From Paraburkholderia metrosideri (GTDB taxonomy: Bacteria; Pseudomonadota; Gammaproteobacteria; Burkholderiales; Burkholderiaceae), in the NCBI RefSeq assembly GCF_904848625.1, contig NZ_CAJHCP010000008.1, positions 248,001-312,000 on the forward strand: 64,000 nt of DNA, in the 5' to 3' direction. Positions within the stretch are counted from its first letter, which is position 1. Each line of letters opens with the position of its first letter. Under the pieces are notes generated by a model. That model was given only the letters and a program-made list of their open reading frames with translations. It searched no databases and was not told the DNA's origin. This document shows, one piece after another, positions 8,881 to 18,470 of this stretch. The position numbers and the translations under genes were made by a program.

Positions 8881-9654
8881 ATGAGTTCACCGCTGAAGGT
8901 TTTCATTACCGGCGCTTCGAGTGGCATAGGCCTCGCGCTCGCCGCCGACTACGCGGCGCGCGGCGCGATTCTCGGCCTCGTTGCCCGCCGCGGCGACGCG
9001 CTCGCCGCGTTCCAGCAGTCCCATCCCCAGAACACGGTCTCAATCTATTCCGTCGATGTTCGCGACGCCGAAGCGCTCGCCGAAGCGGCGGCTCAATTCA
9101 TCACGCAGCACGGCTTGCCCGACGTCGTGATCGCCAATGCAGGCATCAGTCGTGGCGCGGTTACCGGGCACGGCGATCTGCGGGCCTTCCGCGAAGTGAT
9201 GGACGTCAATTACTTCGGCATGGTCGCCACCTTCGAACCGTTCGCCGCCGCCATGGTCGCTGCGAAGCACGGCACGCTGGTCGGCATTGCCAGCGTCGCC
9301 AGTGTGCGTGGCTTGCCGGGGTCGGGCGCGTATAGCGCGTCGAAATCGGCGGCACTCAAGTATCTCGAAGCACTGCGTGTGGAGATGCGGCCATTGGGCG
9401 TCGGTGTGGTCACCATCGCGCCCGGCTATATCCGCACGCCGATGACCGAACACAATCCGTACACCATGCCGTTCCTGATGGACGCCGACCGTTTCGCGGC
9501 GAAGGCAACGCGCGCGATAGAGCGTCGAACGGCTTTCTCTGTGTTTCCGTGGCAAATGCGCATTGTCGCGATGCTGTTGCATGTGTTGCCGCGCTGGCTC
9601 TACGACCGCGCGTTCGAACGCGCGCCGCGCAAGCCGCGAGTCGCTGCCGAGTAA
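8881..9654 (+). CDS. Short-chain dehydrogenase/reductase (SDR)
   Basis: A 257-aa classical SDR with the NAD(P)-binding glycine motif TGASSGIG at about residues 10-17, the NAG motif (IANAGIS), a catalytic Ser in GIASVASV, and Tyr151/Lys155 in YSASK. The basic residues after the second strand (VARRGD) suggest NADP. The C-terminal part carries hydrophobic stretches (RIVAMLLHVLPRWLY) that could associate with membrane, as in several lipid-acting SDRs. It starts 15 bp after dsbA. The substrate cannot be told from sequence. Confidence 0.87.
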   Translation: MSSPLKVFITGASSGIGLALAADYAARGAILGLVARRGDALAAFQQSHPQNTVSIYSVDVRDAEALAEAAAQFITQHGLPDVVIANAGISRGAVTGHGDLRAFREVMDVNYFGMVATFEPFAAAMVAAKHGTLVGIASVASVRGLPGSGAYSASKSAALKYLEALRVEMRPLGVGVVTIAPGYIRTPMTEHNPYTMPFLMDADRFAAKATRAIERRTAFSVFPWQMRIVAMLLHVLPRWLYDRAFERAPRKPRVAAE

Positions 9655-10169
9655 ATCACGCACCGCCGTGCGGCCGCGATGCAGCCAGCGGTGCGCACGA
9701 AGCAGCAGCACGAGATAACGCACTCGCTGCATCACTGGTGCCGGCCATCGCTGAAACGCTGTTTGCGCGGCGACTCTGCGACGTCGATCTCATTCTGCTT
9801 TCCTGCCAGCCCTGGCGCCTCACTCAAACTCACCGCGATGCCCTCCCGCACGATCCATGTGCGGCGGCCACACGCGTCGTGTTGATCGATCAAGCAAAGG
9901 TTCGTGCCACGGCGTACACGCATCGAAATGGAGCGGGCTCCGCGCACGAAACCGAACCCATATGGATATACGGATTAAGTTGTTGTCGCCGCAATCTCCC
10001 TTCGATAAGCTTTCGCGAAGGCCGCCAACTGCATGGCCGGTGTCATCCGAGTCATGCGCCAGCGCCGGAAACGTATCACAATAAAGACGACGTTCAGCCT
10101 CGTCCCTCGCCACCGGAATAACCACACAACCAGACGCACTGCCCGACTGCGCTCGTTATGGGAGAACCT
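9655..10169. other. Gene-free 515-bp region upstream of the ABC binding protein
   Basis: No coding sequence, tRNA or terminator that I can support. The open frames on both strands have poor codon structure. The region presumably holds the promoter of the downstream peptide-binding protein gene; no confident -35/-10 pair was found. Confidence 0.55.
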
Positions 10170-11756
10170 ATGCGCTTCAAACTGCTCGCAGCCGCCGTAT
10201 TGTTCACGGCCCCCGCGCTCGTGCTCGCCAAACCGCTGACCGTCTGTACCGAGTCGAGCCCCGACGGCTTCGACGTGGTGCAGTTCAATTCGCTCGTCAC
10301 GACCAACGCGTCGGCGGATGTAATTTTCAATTCGCTGGTCTCGTACGACGAGGCCGCAAAGAAAGTCGTCCCGGCGCTGTCCGACAAATGGGAAGTGAGC
10401 GCCGACGGCCTCACCTATACGTTCCATCTGCGGCCTAACGTGCAGTTCCAGACCACCGACTACTTCAAGCCGACCCGCGCGCTGAACGCCGACGACGTCG
10501 TATTCACGTTCGAGCGCATGCTTGACGAGAACAACCCGTGGCACAAGGTGGCGGGCGCGAGCGGCTTCCCGCATGCACAGTCAATGGGCTTGCCGAAGCT
10601 CATCAAGTCGATCAGCAAGGTCGACGACAACACGGTCAAGTTCGAACTGAACTCGCCGGACGCGACCTTCGTATCGATCCTGACGATGGGTTTTGCGTCG
10701 ATCTATTCGGCTGAATACGCCGACCAGTTGCTGAAGGCTGGCAAGCAGGTCGATCTGAACGCGAAGCCGATCGGCACCGGCCCGTTCACACTGAAGAGCT
10801 ATACGAAAGACGCGGTGATCCGCTATGACGTGAACCCCAGCTACTGGGGGCCGAAGCCGAAGATCGACCGTCTGATCTACGCGATCACGCCGGACGCCAC
10901 GGTCCGCGCGCAGAAGGTCAAAGCGGGCGAATGCCAGATCGCGTTGTCGCCGAAACCGCAGGATCTCGCGGATGCGAAAAACGACAAGTCGCTCGCCATC
11001 GTGCAGACACCGGCATTCATGACCGCGTTTGTCGCGTTGAACACGCAGAAGAAGCCGCTCGACAACCAGAAGGTACGCGCCGCATTGAACATGGCGTTCG
11101 ACCGCACCACCTATCTGAAAACCGTGTTCGACAACACCGCGACGCCGGCCACGAACCCGTATCCGCCGAACACGTGGAGCTATAACAAGTCGGTGAAGCC
11201 GTGGCCGTACGATCCGGCGAAAGCGAAGAAACTGCTCGCCGACGCGGGCTATCCGAACGGCTTTGAAACGACGATCTGGGTACGCCCGAATGGCAGCGTG
11301 CTGAATCCGAATCCGAAAGCGGGCGCCGAATTGCTGCAAGCCGACTTCGCGAAGATTGGCGTGAAGGCAGAGGTGAAGGTGATCGAATGGGGTGAGTTGA
11401 TCAAGCAGGCCAAGCAAGGTCAGCACGACTCGCTGTTCATGGGCTGGGCGGGCGACAACGGCGATCCGGACAATTACCTGTCGCCGCTATTCAGTTGCAA
11501 CGCGGTGAAGTCGGGGATCAACTTCGCGCGCTTCTGCGATCAGGATCTGGACAAGCTGATTGCCGACGGCAAGGCCACGCCGGATATCGCCAAACGCACG
11601 AAGGCGTATGAGCAGGCGCAGCAGATCATCCACGATCAGGCGCTGTGGATTCCGCTGGGATATCCGACCGCGTCGGCGGTGACGCGCACGAATGTGAGCG
11701 GGTATCACGTGAGTCCGTTTGGCCGCGTGAACTTCGCGACGGTGTCGGTGCAGTAA
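10170..11756 (+). CDS. ABC transporter substrate-binding protein, dipeptide/oligopeptide (DppA) family
   Basis: A 528-aa periplasmic protein of SBP family 5. The ATG at 10170 follows GGGAG and starts a 20-residue signal peptide (MRFKLLAAAVLFTAPALVLA). The mature protein begins KPLTVCTESSPDGFD and contains the family's conserved blocks (LSDKWEVSADGLTYTFHLRPNVQF; GTGPF; WAGDNGDPDNYL). This subfamily binds dipeptides and, in some members, haem or delta-aminolevulinate. No permease or ATPase gene is next to it, so it is an orphan binding subunit whose partners are probably elsewhere. It ends at a strong terminator. Confidence 0.92.
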   Translation: MRFKLLAAAVLFTAPALVLAKPLTVCTESSPDGFDVVQFNSLVTTNASADVIFNSLVSYDEAAKKVVPALSDKWEVSADGLTYTFHLRPNVQFQTTDYFKPTRALNADDVVFTFERMLDENNPWHKVAGASGFPHAQSMGLPKLIKSISKVDDNTVKFELNSPDATFVSILTMGFASIYSAEYADQLLKAGKQVDLNAKPIGTGPFTLKSYTKDAVIRYDVNPSYWGPKPKIDRLIYAITPDATVRAQKVKAGECQIALSPKPQDLADAKNDKSLAIVQTPAFMTAFVALNTQKKPLDNQKVRAALNMAFDRTTYLKTVFDNTATPATNPYPPNTWSYNKSVKPWPYDPAKAKKLLADAGYPNGFETTIWVRPNGSVLNPNPKAGAELLQADFAKIGVKAEVKVIEWGELIKQAKQGQHDSLFMGWAGDNGDPDNYLSPLFSCNAVKSGINFARFCDQDLDKLIADGKATPDIAKRTKAYEQAQQIIHDQALWIPLGYPTASAVTRTNVSGYHVSPFGRVNFATVSVQ

Positions 11757-11792
11757 ATGCCGCTTGCCTGACGGTGCGAAAGTACACAGAAG

Positions 11793-11824
11793 AAAGCCCG
11801 GTCTGGATGACCGGGCTTTTTTTA
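11793..11824 (+). terminator. Rho-independent terminator after the peptide-binding protein
   Basis: AAAGCCCGGTC (11793-11803) pairs perfectly with GACCGGGCTTT (11809-11819) around a 5-nt loop, followed by a T tract to 11824. The A-rich 5' side may also let it serve the converging gene on the other strand. Confidence 0.9.
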
Positions 11825-11850
11825 TTGCTGCGTCAACGCGTTTGACTGAT

Positions 11851-12924
11851 TCAGGCCGGCGAGAAGCGAATCACTCCGTCCGCGTCGTGCGTGCGTTTCA
11901 ACTCGCCCGACAGCCACAGCAGATGCAAATGCGCGAGCGCTTCACCGAGCGCGAACGTCATTTGATGGATATCGAGTTGGCGCTTGAACATTAGCGGCAC
12001 GATGTCTGCGGCGCTGTGCGGTTTCTCTGCGCACGCGTCGCGCACTTCGGCCAGCCGCGCATCATGATGCTCGCGCAATTGACGGATGCGCGTGCGAACC
12101 CCGCGAAAAGGCTTGCCGTGTGACGGCAGCACTAGCGTGTCTTCCGGCATCGTCTCGTAGCGGCCTAGCGACTCCAGATACAACGCGAGCGGTGTGCCCT
12201 CCGGTTCGATATCGAACACGGACACATTGGTCGAAATGCGCGGCAGCACCATGTCGCCGGAAATCAGCACGCCGGTTTCCTCGCAATACAACGCGCAATG
12301 TTCCGGCGAATGGCCGAAACCCGTCACGACGCGCCACGTGTTGCCGCCGACCTTCACGTCATCGGCTTCGCGCAACCGGCGGTATTGGCCCGGAATGGCC
12401 GGTACGAGGCTCGAGTAGTAGCTCTTGCGGTGACGCAGTTTTTCGAGCGATTCCTCATCGTTCAGACCGTGCCGCGCGAAGTGCCGCGCCGCTGCCTCAC
12501 CGCCTGCATTCGAGCCGTCCCCTGCGGCCATGACACGGGCCTGCATGTATTCACCGAGGGTCATCCATAGGCGCACGTCCCAACGCTTCCTGTCGCCTCC
12601 CGTGCACACCCAATGCGCGAGGCCGATGTGGTCCGGATGACAATGCGTGACGATCACGCGCAGCGCCGGCAAACCGTCGAGTACCGAATCGAACACGGTT
12701 TCCCAGTTCTGCTTGATCGTGTCCGACGTGATGCCGCAGTCCACCACCGTCCAACCCTCTTTGCCGTCGATCTGGTCGCGCAGCAGCCACAGATTGATGT
12801 GATCGAGTGCGAAAGGCAGCGGCATGCGCAGCCAGAACACGCCGGGGGCGACTTCCATCGCGTGGCCGGGTTCCGGCAAGGTATCGCTGAATGGGTATTG
12901 GAGTTGATGTTCGAGTGCATTCAT
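11851..12924 (-). CDS. MBL-fold metallo-hydrolase
   Basis: A 357-aa metallo-beta-lactamase-fold enzyme. The metal motif HxHxDH is HCHPDH at residues 94-99. Further ligands are expected from GHSPEHCALY, from ISGDMVLPRIS and from the SHGKPF near residue 270. A C-terminal helical region of about 85 residues follows, as in the LACTB2-like or glyoxalase II-like group. It is divergent from the LiuR-type regulator with 190 bp between them, so it may share the operator there and belong to an acyl-CoA or branched-chain acid function; that link is inferred. The substrate is unknown. Confidence 0.88.
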   Translation of the reverse strand: MNALEHQLQYPFSDTLPEPGHAMEVAPGVFWLRMPLPFALDHINLWLLRDQIDGKEGWTVVDCGITSDTIKQNWETVFDSVLDGLPALRVIVTHCHPDHIGLAHWVCTGGDRKRWDVRLWMTLGEYMQARVMAAGDGSNAGGEAAARHFARHGLNDEESLEKLRHRKSYYSSLVPAIPGQYRRLREADDVKVGGNTWRVVTGFGHSPEHCALYCEETGVLISGDMVLPRISTNVSVFDIEPEGTPLALYLESLGRYETMPEDTLVLPSHGKPFRGVRTRIRQLREHHDARLAEVRDACAEKPHSAADIVPLMFKRQLDIHQMTFALGEALAHLHLLWLSGELKRTHDADGVIRFSPA

Positions 12925-13045
12925 TGGGGATGTCTTCCTCCGTCGGCCGTCCGGTATGGCGAGGTGTGCGATGCCGGTCAGCGTGGTTGTGGCGCTTGTT
13001 GCGCTATCGCGCCGTGGGTGCTGCCGTAGTTGATTTCAGCTCAGG

Positions 13046-13076
13046 TTGACGATAACGTAAACGTCTAGATTCTATC
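13046..13076 (+). promoter_or_regulatory. MerR/LiuR-type operator-promoter
   Basis: The imperfect 16-bp palindrome TTGACGATAACGTAAA (13046-13061) has 12 of 16 symmetric positions and resembles the ACGT-N-ACGT operator type I recall for LiuR regulators. Its first six bases also make a -35 hexamer TTGACG, with TCTATC (13071-13076) 19 bp downstream. A 19-bp spacer is typical of promoters activated by MerR-family proteins. It lies 54 bp before the regulator's start, suggesting autoregulation. Confidence 0.5.
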
Positions 13077-13114
13077 GTTCAATCTGATTTTCTGCCCGGC
13101 CACGGACTCCCCCG

Positions 13115-13519
13115 ATGAACACGCAATACACGATCACCGAACTCGCGCGGGAATTCGACGTCACGCCGCGCGCGATTCGTTTCTACGAAGATCAGGGTTT
13201 ACTCTCGCCGAGCCGCGAAGGGTCGAGCGGCTTGCGGCGCGTGTACTCGGGTCGGGATCGCACGCGACTGAAGCTCACGCTGCGAGGCAAGCGGCTCGGC
13301 TTCACACTGTCCGAAATCCGCGATCTGCTGGACGTCTACGAATCGCCGACCGACACCGTGCCGCAATTGCATGCATTTCTCGCCACGGTGGCGCGCCATC
13401 GCGAGGTACTTGAACGGCAACGGGAAGACCTCGATGCGACGCTCGAAGATCTTTCGCAATACGAAGCCCAGGCGCGCGCGCTGCTCGACGGCGGCACGCG
13501 CGAAGCCCGGCCTGCGTGA
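13115..13519 (+). CDS. MerR-family transcriptional regulator, LiuR-like
   Basis: A 134-aa regulator with an N-terminal winged helix (YTITELAREFDVTPRAIRFYEDQGLLSPSREG) and a long C-terminal coiled-coil dimerisation helix. It lacks the cysteines of metal-sensing MerR proteins. The sequence resembles LiuR, which controls leucine and isovalerate degradation genes in beta- and gamma-proteobacteria. No isovaleryl-CoA dehydrogenase or methylcrotonyl-CoA carboxylase gene follows; aceK starts 229 bp downstream, then carbonic anhydrase and a thiolase. Its regulon here may be the thiolase cluster and the divergent hydrolase. Confidence 0.83.
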   Translation: MNTQYTITELAREFDVTPRAIRFYEDQGLLSPSREGSSGLRRVYSGRDRTRLKLTLRGKRLGFTLSEIRDLLDVYESPTDTVPQLHAFLATVARHREVLERQREDLDATLEDLSQYEAQARALLDGGTREARPA

Positions 13520-13748
13520 ACGGATGGCCTGAAGAACCAGCACGCGCGCAAATATTTTTTGTTGGAAGTTGCAGCGCCTATTGCACGCCGAACTCAAGCA
13601 TTGAGCGGAGATAGTCTGAACGTCGGCCAACGCCAGCCAACGCCCACCAGGCGTGAAAGCGCGAGTCGAGCGGCGCGATGCGTCGCAGGTCCACCCGGAC
13701 GATACAATCACGGGTGTCTTCACGACATGAGACGAATGCACGGTCGAC

Positions 13749-15563
13749 ATGAATCACTTTCCCAAACTGCTGTCGTCGCAAATCGGCTTTGACGTCGCCC
13801 AGACGATGCTCGAAGGATTCGACCGGCATTACCAGATCTTCCGCGACGCGGCGATCCGTGCCAAAACGCTGTTCGAAACGGGCGACTGGCACGGTCTGCA
13901 AAAACTCGCCCGTGAGCGCATTACTTCGTATGACGAACGCGTGGCCGAATGCGTGATTCTTCTCGAAGACGAATACGACGCGGAAGAGATCGACAACGAA
14001 GTCTGGCAGCAGATCAAGCTGCACTACATCGGTCTATTGACCACGCACCGCCAACCCGAGTGCGCGGAGACGTTTTTCAATTCGGTATGCTGCAAGATCC
14101 TGCACCGCTCGTATTTCAATAACGATTTCATTTTCGTGCGGCCGGCAATCTCGACCGACTATATCGAGAACGACGAGCCTGCAGCAAAGCCGACGTACCG
14201 CGCGTATTACCCTGGCAAAGACGGTCTGGCCGCCACGCTCGAGCGGATCGTAACGAACTTCCAGCTCGAGCCGCCGTTCGAAGATTTGACGCGCGATGTC
14301 GGCTGCGTGATGCAGGCCATTCACGATACGTTCGGCGCGTTCGACGAAGCACCCAACTTCCAGATTCACGTGCCGTCGTCGCTGTTTTATCGGAACAAGT
14401 CGGCGTATATCGTCGGGCGAATTATCAACGGTGATGCACTACTGCCATTTGCCGTGCCGCTGCGACATGTCAAACCCGGCGTGCTCGCGCTCGACACTGT
14501 CCTGCTCAACCGCGACCCGTTGCTGATCATCTTCGGCTTCTCGCATTCCTACTTTCTCGTCGATATGGAAGTACCTTCCGCCTATGTCGAATTTCTCGGC
14601 ACGATCATGCCGGGCAAACCGAAGGCGGAAATCTATACGTCGCTGGGATTGCAGAAACAGGGCAAGAATCTGTTCTATCGCGATCTGCTGCATCACCTGT
14701 CGCATTCGAGCGACCGATTTATCATCGCGCCCGGCATCAAAGGGCTCGTGATGCTAGTGTTCACGCTGCCCTCTTTCCCCTACGTTTTCAAGCTGATCAA
14801 AGACAACTTCCCGCCGCCGAAAGAAACGACTCGCGCGCAGATTCAGGCGAAGTATCAGCTTGTTAAACGGCACGATCGCCTGGGTCGCATGGCCGATACG
14901 CTCGAATATTCGAGTGTCGCATTGCCCCTCTCGCGGCTCGACGACGCGCTCGTGCGCGAACTCAAAAAAGAAGTGCCGTCGCTGATCGAATATGACGGCG
15001 ACAGCCTGGTGATCCGCCATCTGTATATCGAGCGACGCATGGTGCCGCTCAATCTGTTCCTGCAAAACGGCAGCGATGACGACGTCGATCACGGCATTAG
15101 GGAATACGGCAATGCGGTGAAAGAGTTGATGCAGGCGAACATCTTTCCCGGCGACATGCTGTACAAGAATTTCGGCGTGACCCGTCATGGCCGCGTCGTG
15201 TTTTACGACTACGACGAAATCGAATATCTGACCGACTGTAATGTGCGCGCAGTGCCTGCGCCACGCAGCGAGGAAGACGAACTCTCGGGCGAACCGTGGT
15301 ATTCGGTGGGCCCGCACGACATTTTCCCCGAAACGTATGGCACTTTTCTGCTCGGCGACCCACGCGTGCGCCGGTCTTTCATCCAGCATCACGCAGACTT
15401 CTTCGATCCGGCGCTGTGGCAACGGCACAAGGATCACCTACTGAAAGGCGAACTGCCCGACTTTTTTCCGTACGACAACAGCGCGCGCTTTTGCGTGCGG
15501 TATCCCGAACGTTTCGCGGATACCCCCGCTGAAGACGATGAACGCAACGCACGAGCCGCGTGA
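13749..15563 (+). CDS. aceK: Isocitrate dehydrogenase kinase/phosphatase
   Basis: A 604-aa AceK. The bifunctional enzyme phosphorylates and dephosphorylates isocitrate dehydrogenase, diverting carbon to the glyoxylate shunt during growth on acetate or fatty acids. The N-terminal regulatory half covers about residues 1-310 and the C-terminal kinase/phosphatase domain follows, with the ATP loop region IAPGIKGLVMLVFTLPSFPYVFKLI (given here only by position, about residues 325-350) and the catalytic FYDYDEIEYL segment near residue 485. Length fits the family. It is not next to aceA/aceB as in enterobacteria; instead it sits with a thiolase, which fits acetyl-CoA-generating catabolism. Confidence 0.96.
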   Translation: MNHFPKLLSSQIGFDVAQTMLEGFDRHYQIFRDAAIRAKTLFETGDWHGLQKLARERITSYDERVAECVILLEDEYDAEEIDNEVWQQIKLHYIGLLTTHRQPECAETFFNSVCCKILHRSYFNNDFIFVRPAISTDYIENDEPAAKPTYRAYYPGKDGLAATLERIVTNFQLEPPFEDLTRDVGCVMQAIHDTFGAFDEAPNFQIHVPSSLFYRNKSAYIVGRIINGDALLPFAVPLRHVKPGVLALDTVLLNRDPLLIIFGFSHSYFLVDMEVPSAYVEFLGTIMPGKPKAEIYTSLGLQKQGKNLFYRDLLHHLSHSSDRFIIAPGIKGLVMLVFTLPSFPYVFKLIKDNFPPPKETTRAQIQAKYQLVKRHDRLGRMADTLEYSSVALPLSRLDDALVRELKKEVPSLIEYDGDSLVIRHLYIERRMVPLNLFLQNGSDDDVDHGIREYGNAVKELMQANIFPGDMLYKNFGVTRHGRVVFYDYDEIEYLTDCNVRAVPAPRSEEDELSGEPWYSVGPHDIFPETYGTFLLGDPRVRRSFIQHHADFFDPALWQRHKDHLLKGELPDFFPYDNSARFCVRYPERFADTPAEDDERNARAA

Positions 15564-15647
15564 AACGCGCGTATCGCCAGATGCCTTATATAACGAGATC
15601 GACCGCGCTCGAATCAACCGGTCGATCGATCACCGCAAAGACGCAAC

Positions 15648-16424
15648 ATGACAACCAACGCCTCTAACTCTTCCCACCCGCTCGCGCATCTGTTCGACAA
15701 CAACGACGCGTGGGTCACGCGCAAATTGTCCGAAGATCCCGAATTCTTCTCGCGTCTCGCGCATCAGCAGGCGCCCGAATATCTGTGGATCGGCTGCTCC
15801 GACTCGCGCGTGCCGGCGAACCAGATCATCGGCCTGCCGCCAGGCGAAGTGTTCGTCCACAGAAACATTGCGAACGTGGTGGTGCATACCGATCTGAACT
15901 GTCTGTCGGTGATCCAGTTTGCCGTCGATCTGTTGAAGGTCAAGCACATCATGGTGGTTGGCCACTACGGTTGCTCGGGCGTCGCAGCCGCACTTCACGG
16001 CCGTCGCGTCGGTCTCGCGGATAACTGGCTCGCCCACGTGCAGGACGTGCGCAGCAAACACGCGGCGCTGATCGAGGAATGGCCGATTGGCGAAGTGCGT
16101 CATCGGCGCCTCGTCGAACTCAATACGATCGAGCAGGTGATGAACGTGTGCCGCACGACCATCGTCAACGATGCATGGGCGCGTGGCCAGGAATTGACCG
16201 TTCACGGCTGGGCCTATGGCGTGCATGACGGCAAGGTGCGTAACCTCGGCATGACGATCAGCGACGCTGCCGCGCTCGAATCGACCTACAAGGAGTGCGT
16301 CGCGGCAGTATCGGCGAGAGGCGCGCATAAAGCGGACAACGACGTGGTCGCGGCCGACGCCGCGCAACTTGGCGACGTACCGGCCATCGTCGAAGGTGTG
16401 ATCAAGGAGCTAAAACATGAGTGA
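15648..16424 (+). CDS. can: Beta-class carbonic anhydrase
   Basis: A 258-aa zinc enzyme interconverting CO2 and bicarbonate. The ligands and catalytic dyad are visible: Cys50-x-Asp52-x-Arg54 in IGCSDSRVP, and His106/Cys109 in VGHYGCSG. Length and motifs match the clade of E. coli Can. Its stop overlaps the thiolase start, so the two are translationally coupled. Bicarbonate supply for biotin carboxylases such as those of leucine or fatty acid metabolism could explain the neighbourhood; this is inference. Confidence 0.94.
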   Translation: MTTNASNSSHPLAHLFDNNDAWVTRKLSEDPEFFSRLAHQQAPEYLWIGCSDSRVPANQIIGLPPGEVFVHRNIANVVVHTDLNCLSVIQFAVDLLKVKHIMVVGHYGCSGVAAALHGRRVGLADNWLAHVQDVRSKHAALIEEWPIGEVRHRRLVELNTIEQVMNVCRTTIVNDAWARGQELTVHGWAYGVHDGKVRNLGMTISDAAALESTYKECVAAVSARGAHKADNDVVAADAAQLGDVPAIVEGVIKELKHE

Positions 16425-17625
16425 GACAAACATGAACGCAAGCCAGTCTGATCCGATCGTGATCGTCGGTGCGGCGCGCACGCCGATGGCCGCATTTCAG
16501 GGCGACTTCGCCGCGCTTACCGCGCCTCAACTCGGCTCGGCCGCGATCGAAGCCGCCGTGCAGCGCGCGGGGCTGAAACCCGAACAGATCGACGAAGTGG
16601 TGATGGGCTGCGTATTGCCTGCCGGTCTCGGCCAGGCGCCTGCGCGTCAGGCCGCGCTCGGCGCTGGCTTGCCGTTGAGCACCGGCAGCACGACGGTCAA
16701 CAAGATGTGCGGCTCCGGCATGCGCGCAGCCATGTTCGCGCACGACATGCTCGCCGCGGGTTCCGCCGACGTGATCGTCGCGGGCGGCATGGAGAGCATG
16801 ACGAACGCGCCTTATCTGTTGCCCAAGGCGCGCGGCGGCATGCGGATGGGACATGGTCAGGTAATCGACCACATGTTCTACGACGGTCTCGAAGATGCGT
16901 ACGAGAAAGGCCGTCTGATGGGCACGTTTGCCGAGGAGTGCGCGGCATCGTTCGACTTCACGCGTGAAGCGCAGGACGCGTTCGCCATCGAGTCGCTCAA
17001 CCGTGCCAAACGCGCGAACGAAGACGGTTCGTTCGCGTGGGAAATCACGCCGGTCAAAGTGGCGAGCCGTCAAGGCGACGTGACCATCGATCACGACGAG
17101 CAGCCGTTCAAGGCAAATCTCGAAAAAATCCCGACGCTCAAGCCCGCGTTCAGCAAAACCGGCACGGTGACAGCAGCGAATTCGTCGTCGATTTCGGACG
17201 GTGCAGCCGCGCTCGTGATGATGCGCGAATCGACGGCGAAGCGGCTCGGCGTCGAACCGATTGCACGCGTGGTCGGCCACTCGACGTTCGCACAGGAACC
17301 GGCGAAGTTCACCACCGCGCCAATCGGGGCGATTCGCAAGCTGTTCGAGAAGAACGGTTGGCGCGCCGACGAAGTCGATCTCTATGAGGTCAACGAAGCG
17401 TTCGCCGTCGTGACCATGGCCGCGATGAAGGAACACCATCTGCCGCATCAGAAGGTCAACGTGAACGGTGGCGCTTGTGCGCTAGGTCATCCGATTGGCG
17501 CATCGGGCGCGCGCATTCTCGTCACGTTGATCGGTGCGTTGAAGAAGCGCGGTTTGAAGCGTGGCGTCGCGACGTTATGCATCGGCGGCGGCGAAGCGAC
17601 TGCGATGGGGATCGAACTGGTTTAG
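16417..17625 (+). CDS. Acetyl-CoA C-acetyltransferase (thiolase)
   Basis: A 402-aa degradative/biosynthetic thiolase. The acylated cysteine is Cys98 in NKMCGSGM. The C-terminal signatures GGACALGHPIGASGAR and CIGGGEATAMGIEL supply the catalytic His and second Cys. It condenses two acetyl-CoA to acetoacetyl-CoA or runs in reverse during leucine, fatty acid or ketone body breakdown. The ATG at 16417 overlaps the upstream gene by 8 bp and has AAGGAG seven bases before it; an ATG at 16432 is an alternative. PhaA, AtoB and LiuF-type roles cannot be told apart here. Confidence 0.94.
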   Translation: MSETNMNASQSDPIVIVGAARTPMAAFQGDFAALTAPQLGSAAIEAAVQRAGLKPEQIDEVVMGCVLPAGLGQAPARQAALGAGLPLSTGSTTVNKMCGSGMRAAMFAHDMLAAGSADVIVAGGMESMTNAPYLLPKARGGMRMGHGQVIDHMFYDGLEDAYEKGRLMGTFAEECAASFDFTREAQDAFAIESLNRAKRANEDGSFAWEITPVKVASRQGDVTIDHDEQPFKANLEKIPTLKPAFSKTGTVTAANSSSISDGAAALVMMRESTAKRLGVEPIARVVGHSTFAQEPAKFTTAPIGAIRKLFEKNGWRADEVDLYEVNEAFAVVTMAAMKEHHLPHQKVNVNGGACALGHPIGASGARILVTLIGALKKRGLKRGVATLCIGGGEATAMGIELV

Positions 17626-17682
17626 CAAGCTATCTGCCGCGGTGTTTTTGAAGCGGCGATAGTCAACAGATTGAGGTATTCG

Positions 17683-18360
17683 ATGAAGACAGTATTGATC
17701 GTCGGTGCATCGCGCGGCATCGGTCAGGAATTCGTACGGCAATACAAAAAGAGCGGCTGGCGCGTACTCGCCACCGCGCGCGACGGCGCCGCGCTCGACG
17801 CATTGAAGGAACTCGGCGCAGAACCATTTGAAGTCGACGTGACCGAACCGGCGGACATCGCCGCGCTCGGCTGGAAGCTCGACGGCGAGCGACTCGATGC
17901 GGCGATTGTGGTGTCGGGCGTGTACGGTCCGCACACCGAAGGCATTGAAACAATCACCGCTGAAGACTTCGATCACGTGATGCACACGAACGTGCGCGGT
18001 CCGATGCAACTCATGCCGATCCTGCTGCCGCTAGTCGAAGATGCCGGCGGTGTGTTCGCGGTGATTTCGAGCAAGATGGGCAGCATCAGCGACACGAGCG
18101 GCACAAGCGGCTGGCTGTATCGCGCGAGCAAGGCGGCGTTGAACGACGTGCTGAAGCTCGCGTCGCTGAACGCACAGCGCGCCACGTGTGTGTCGCTGCA
18201 TCCCGGCTGGGTGCGCACCGACATGGGCGGTGCGCAGGCGGCCATCGATCCGGCGCGCAGCGTCACGGGCATGCGGGATGTGCTCGCGCAGGCCGCTGCG
18301 TCACGCGATGCGTTCAATGGCCGCTTCTATCAATACGACGGTACGCCGCTCGACTGGTAA
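17683..18360 (+). CDS. SDR-family oxidoreductase
   Basis: A 225-aa short-chain dehydrogenase of the C-factor-like type. It shows VGASRGIG near the N-terminus, a Ser in ISSKMGS and the YRASK motif, with PGWVRTDMGG after it. The ATG at 17683 is preceded by GAGG seven bases upstream. It follows the thiolase by 57 bp and is probably in the same transcript. Substrate unknown; no distinctive substrate residues are evident. Confidence 0.87.
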   Translation: MKTVLIVGASRGIGQEFVRQYKKSGWRVLATARDGAALDALKELGAEPFEVDVTEPADIAALGWKLDGERLDAAIVVSGVYGPHTEGIETITAEDFDHVMHTNVRGPMQLMPILLPLVEDAGGVFAVISSKMGSISDTSGTSGWLYRASKAALNDVLKLASLNAQRATCVSLHPGWVRTDMGGAQAAIDPARSVTGMRDVLAQAAASRDAFNGRFYQYDGTPLDW

Positions 18361-18470
18361 GAAGGGGCGTTCATGCACGTTCACCGCGCTGACGGGTACC
18401 TAGGTCAGATCCGGCCACGCGGCAGCGTTCCAGAAAGTATTGACCGCTCGCGGTGCTGGTTGAAAGTCCA

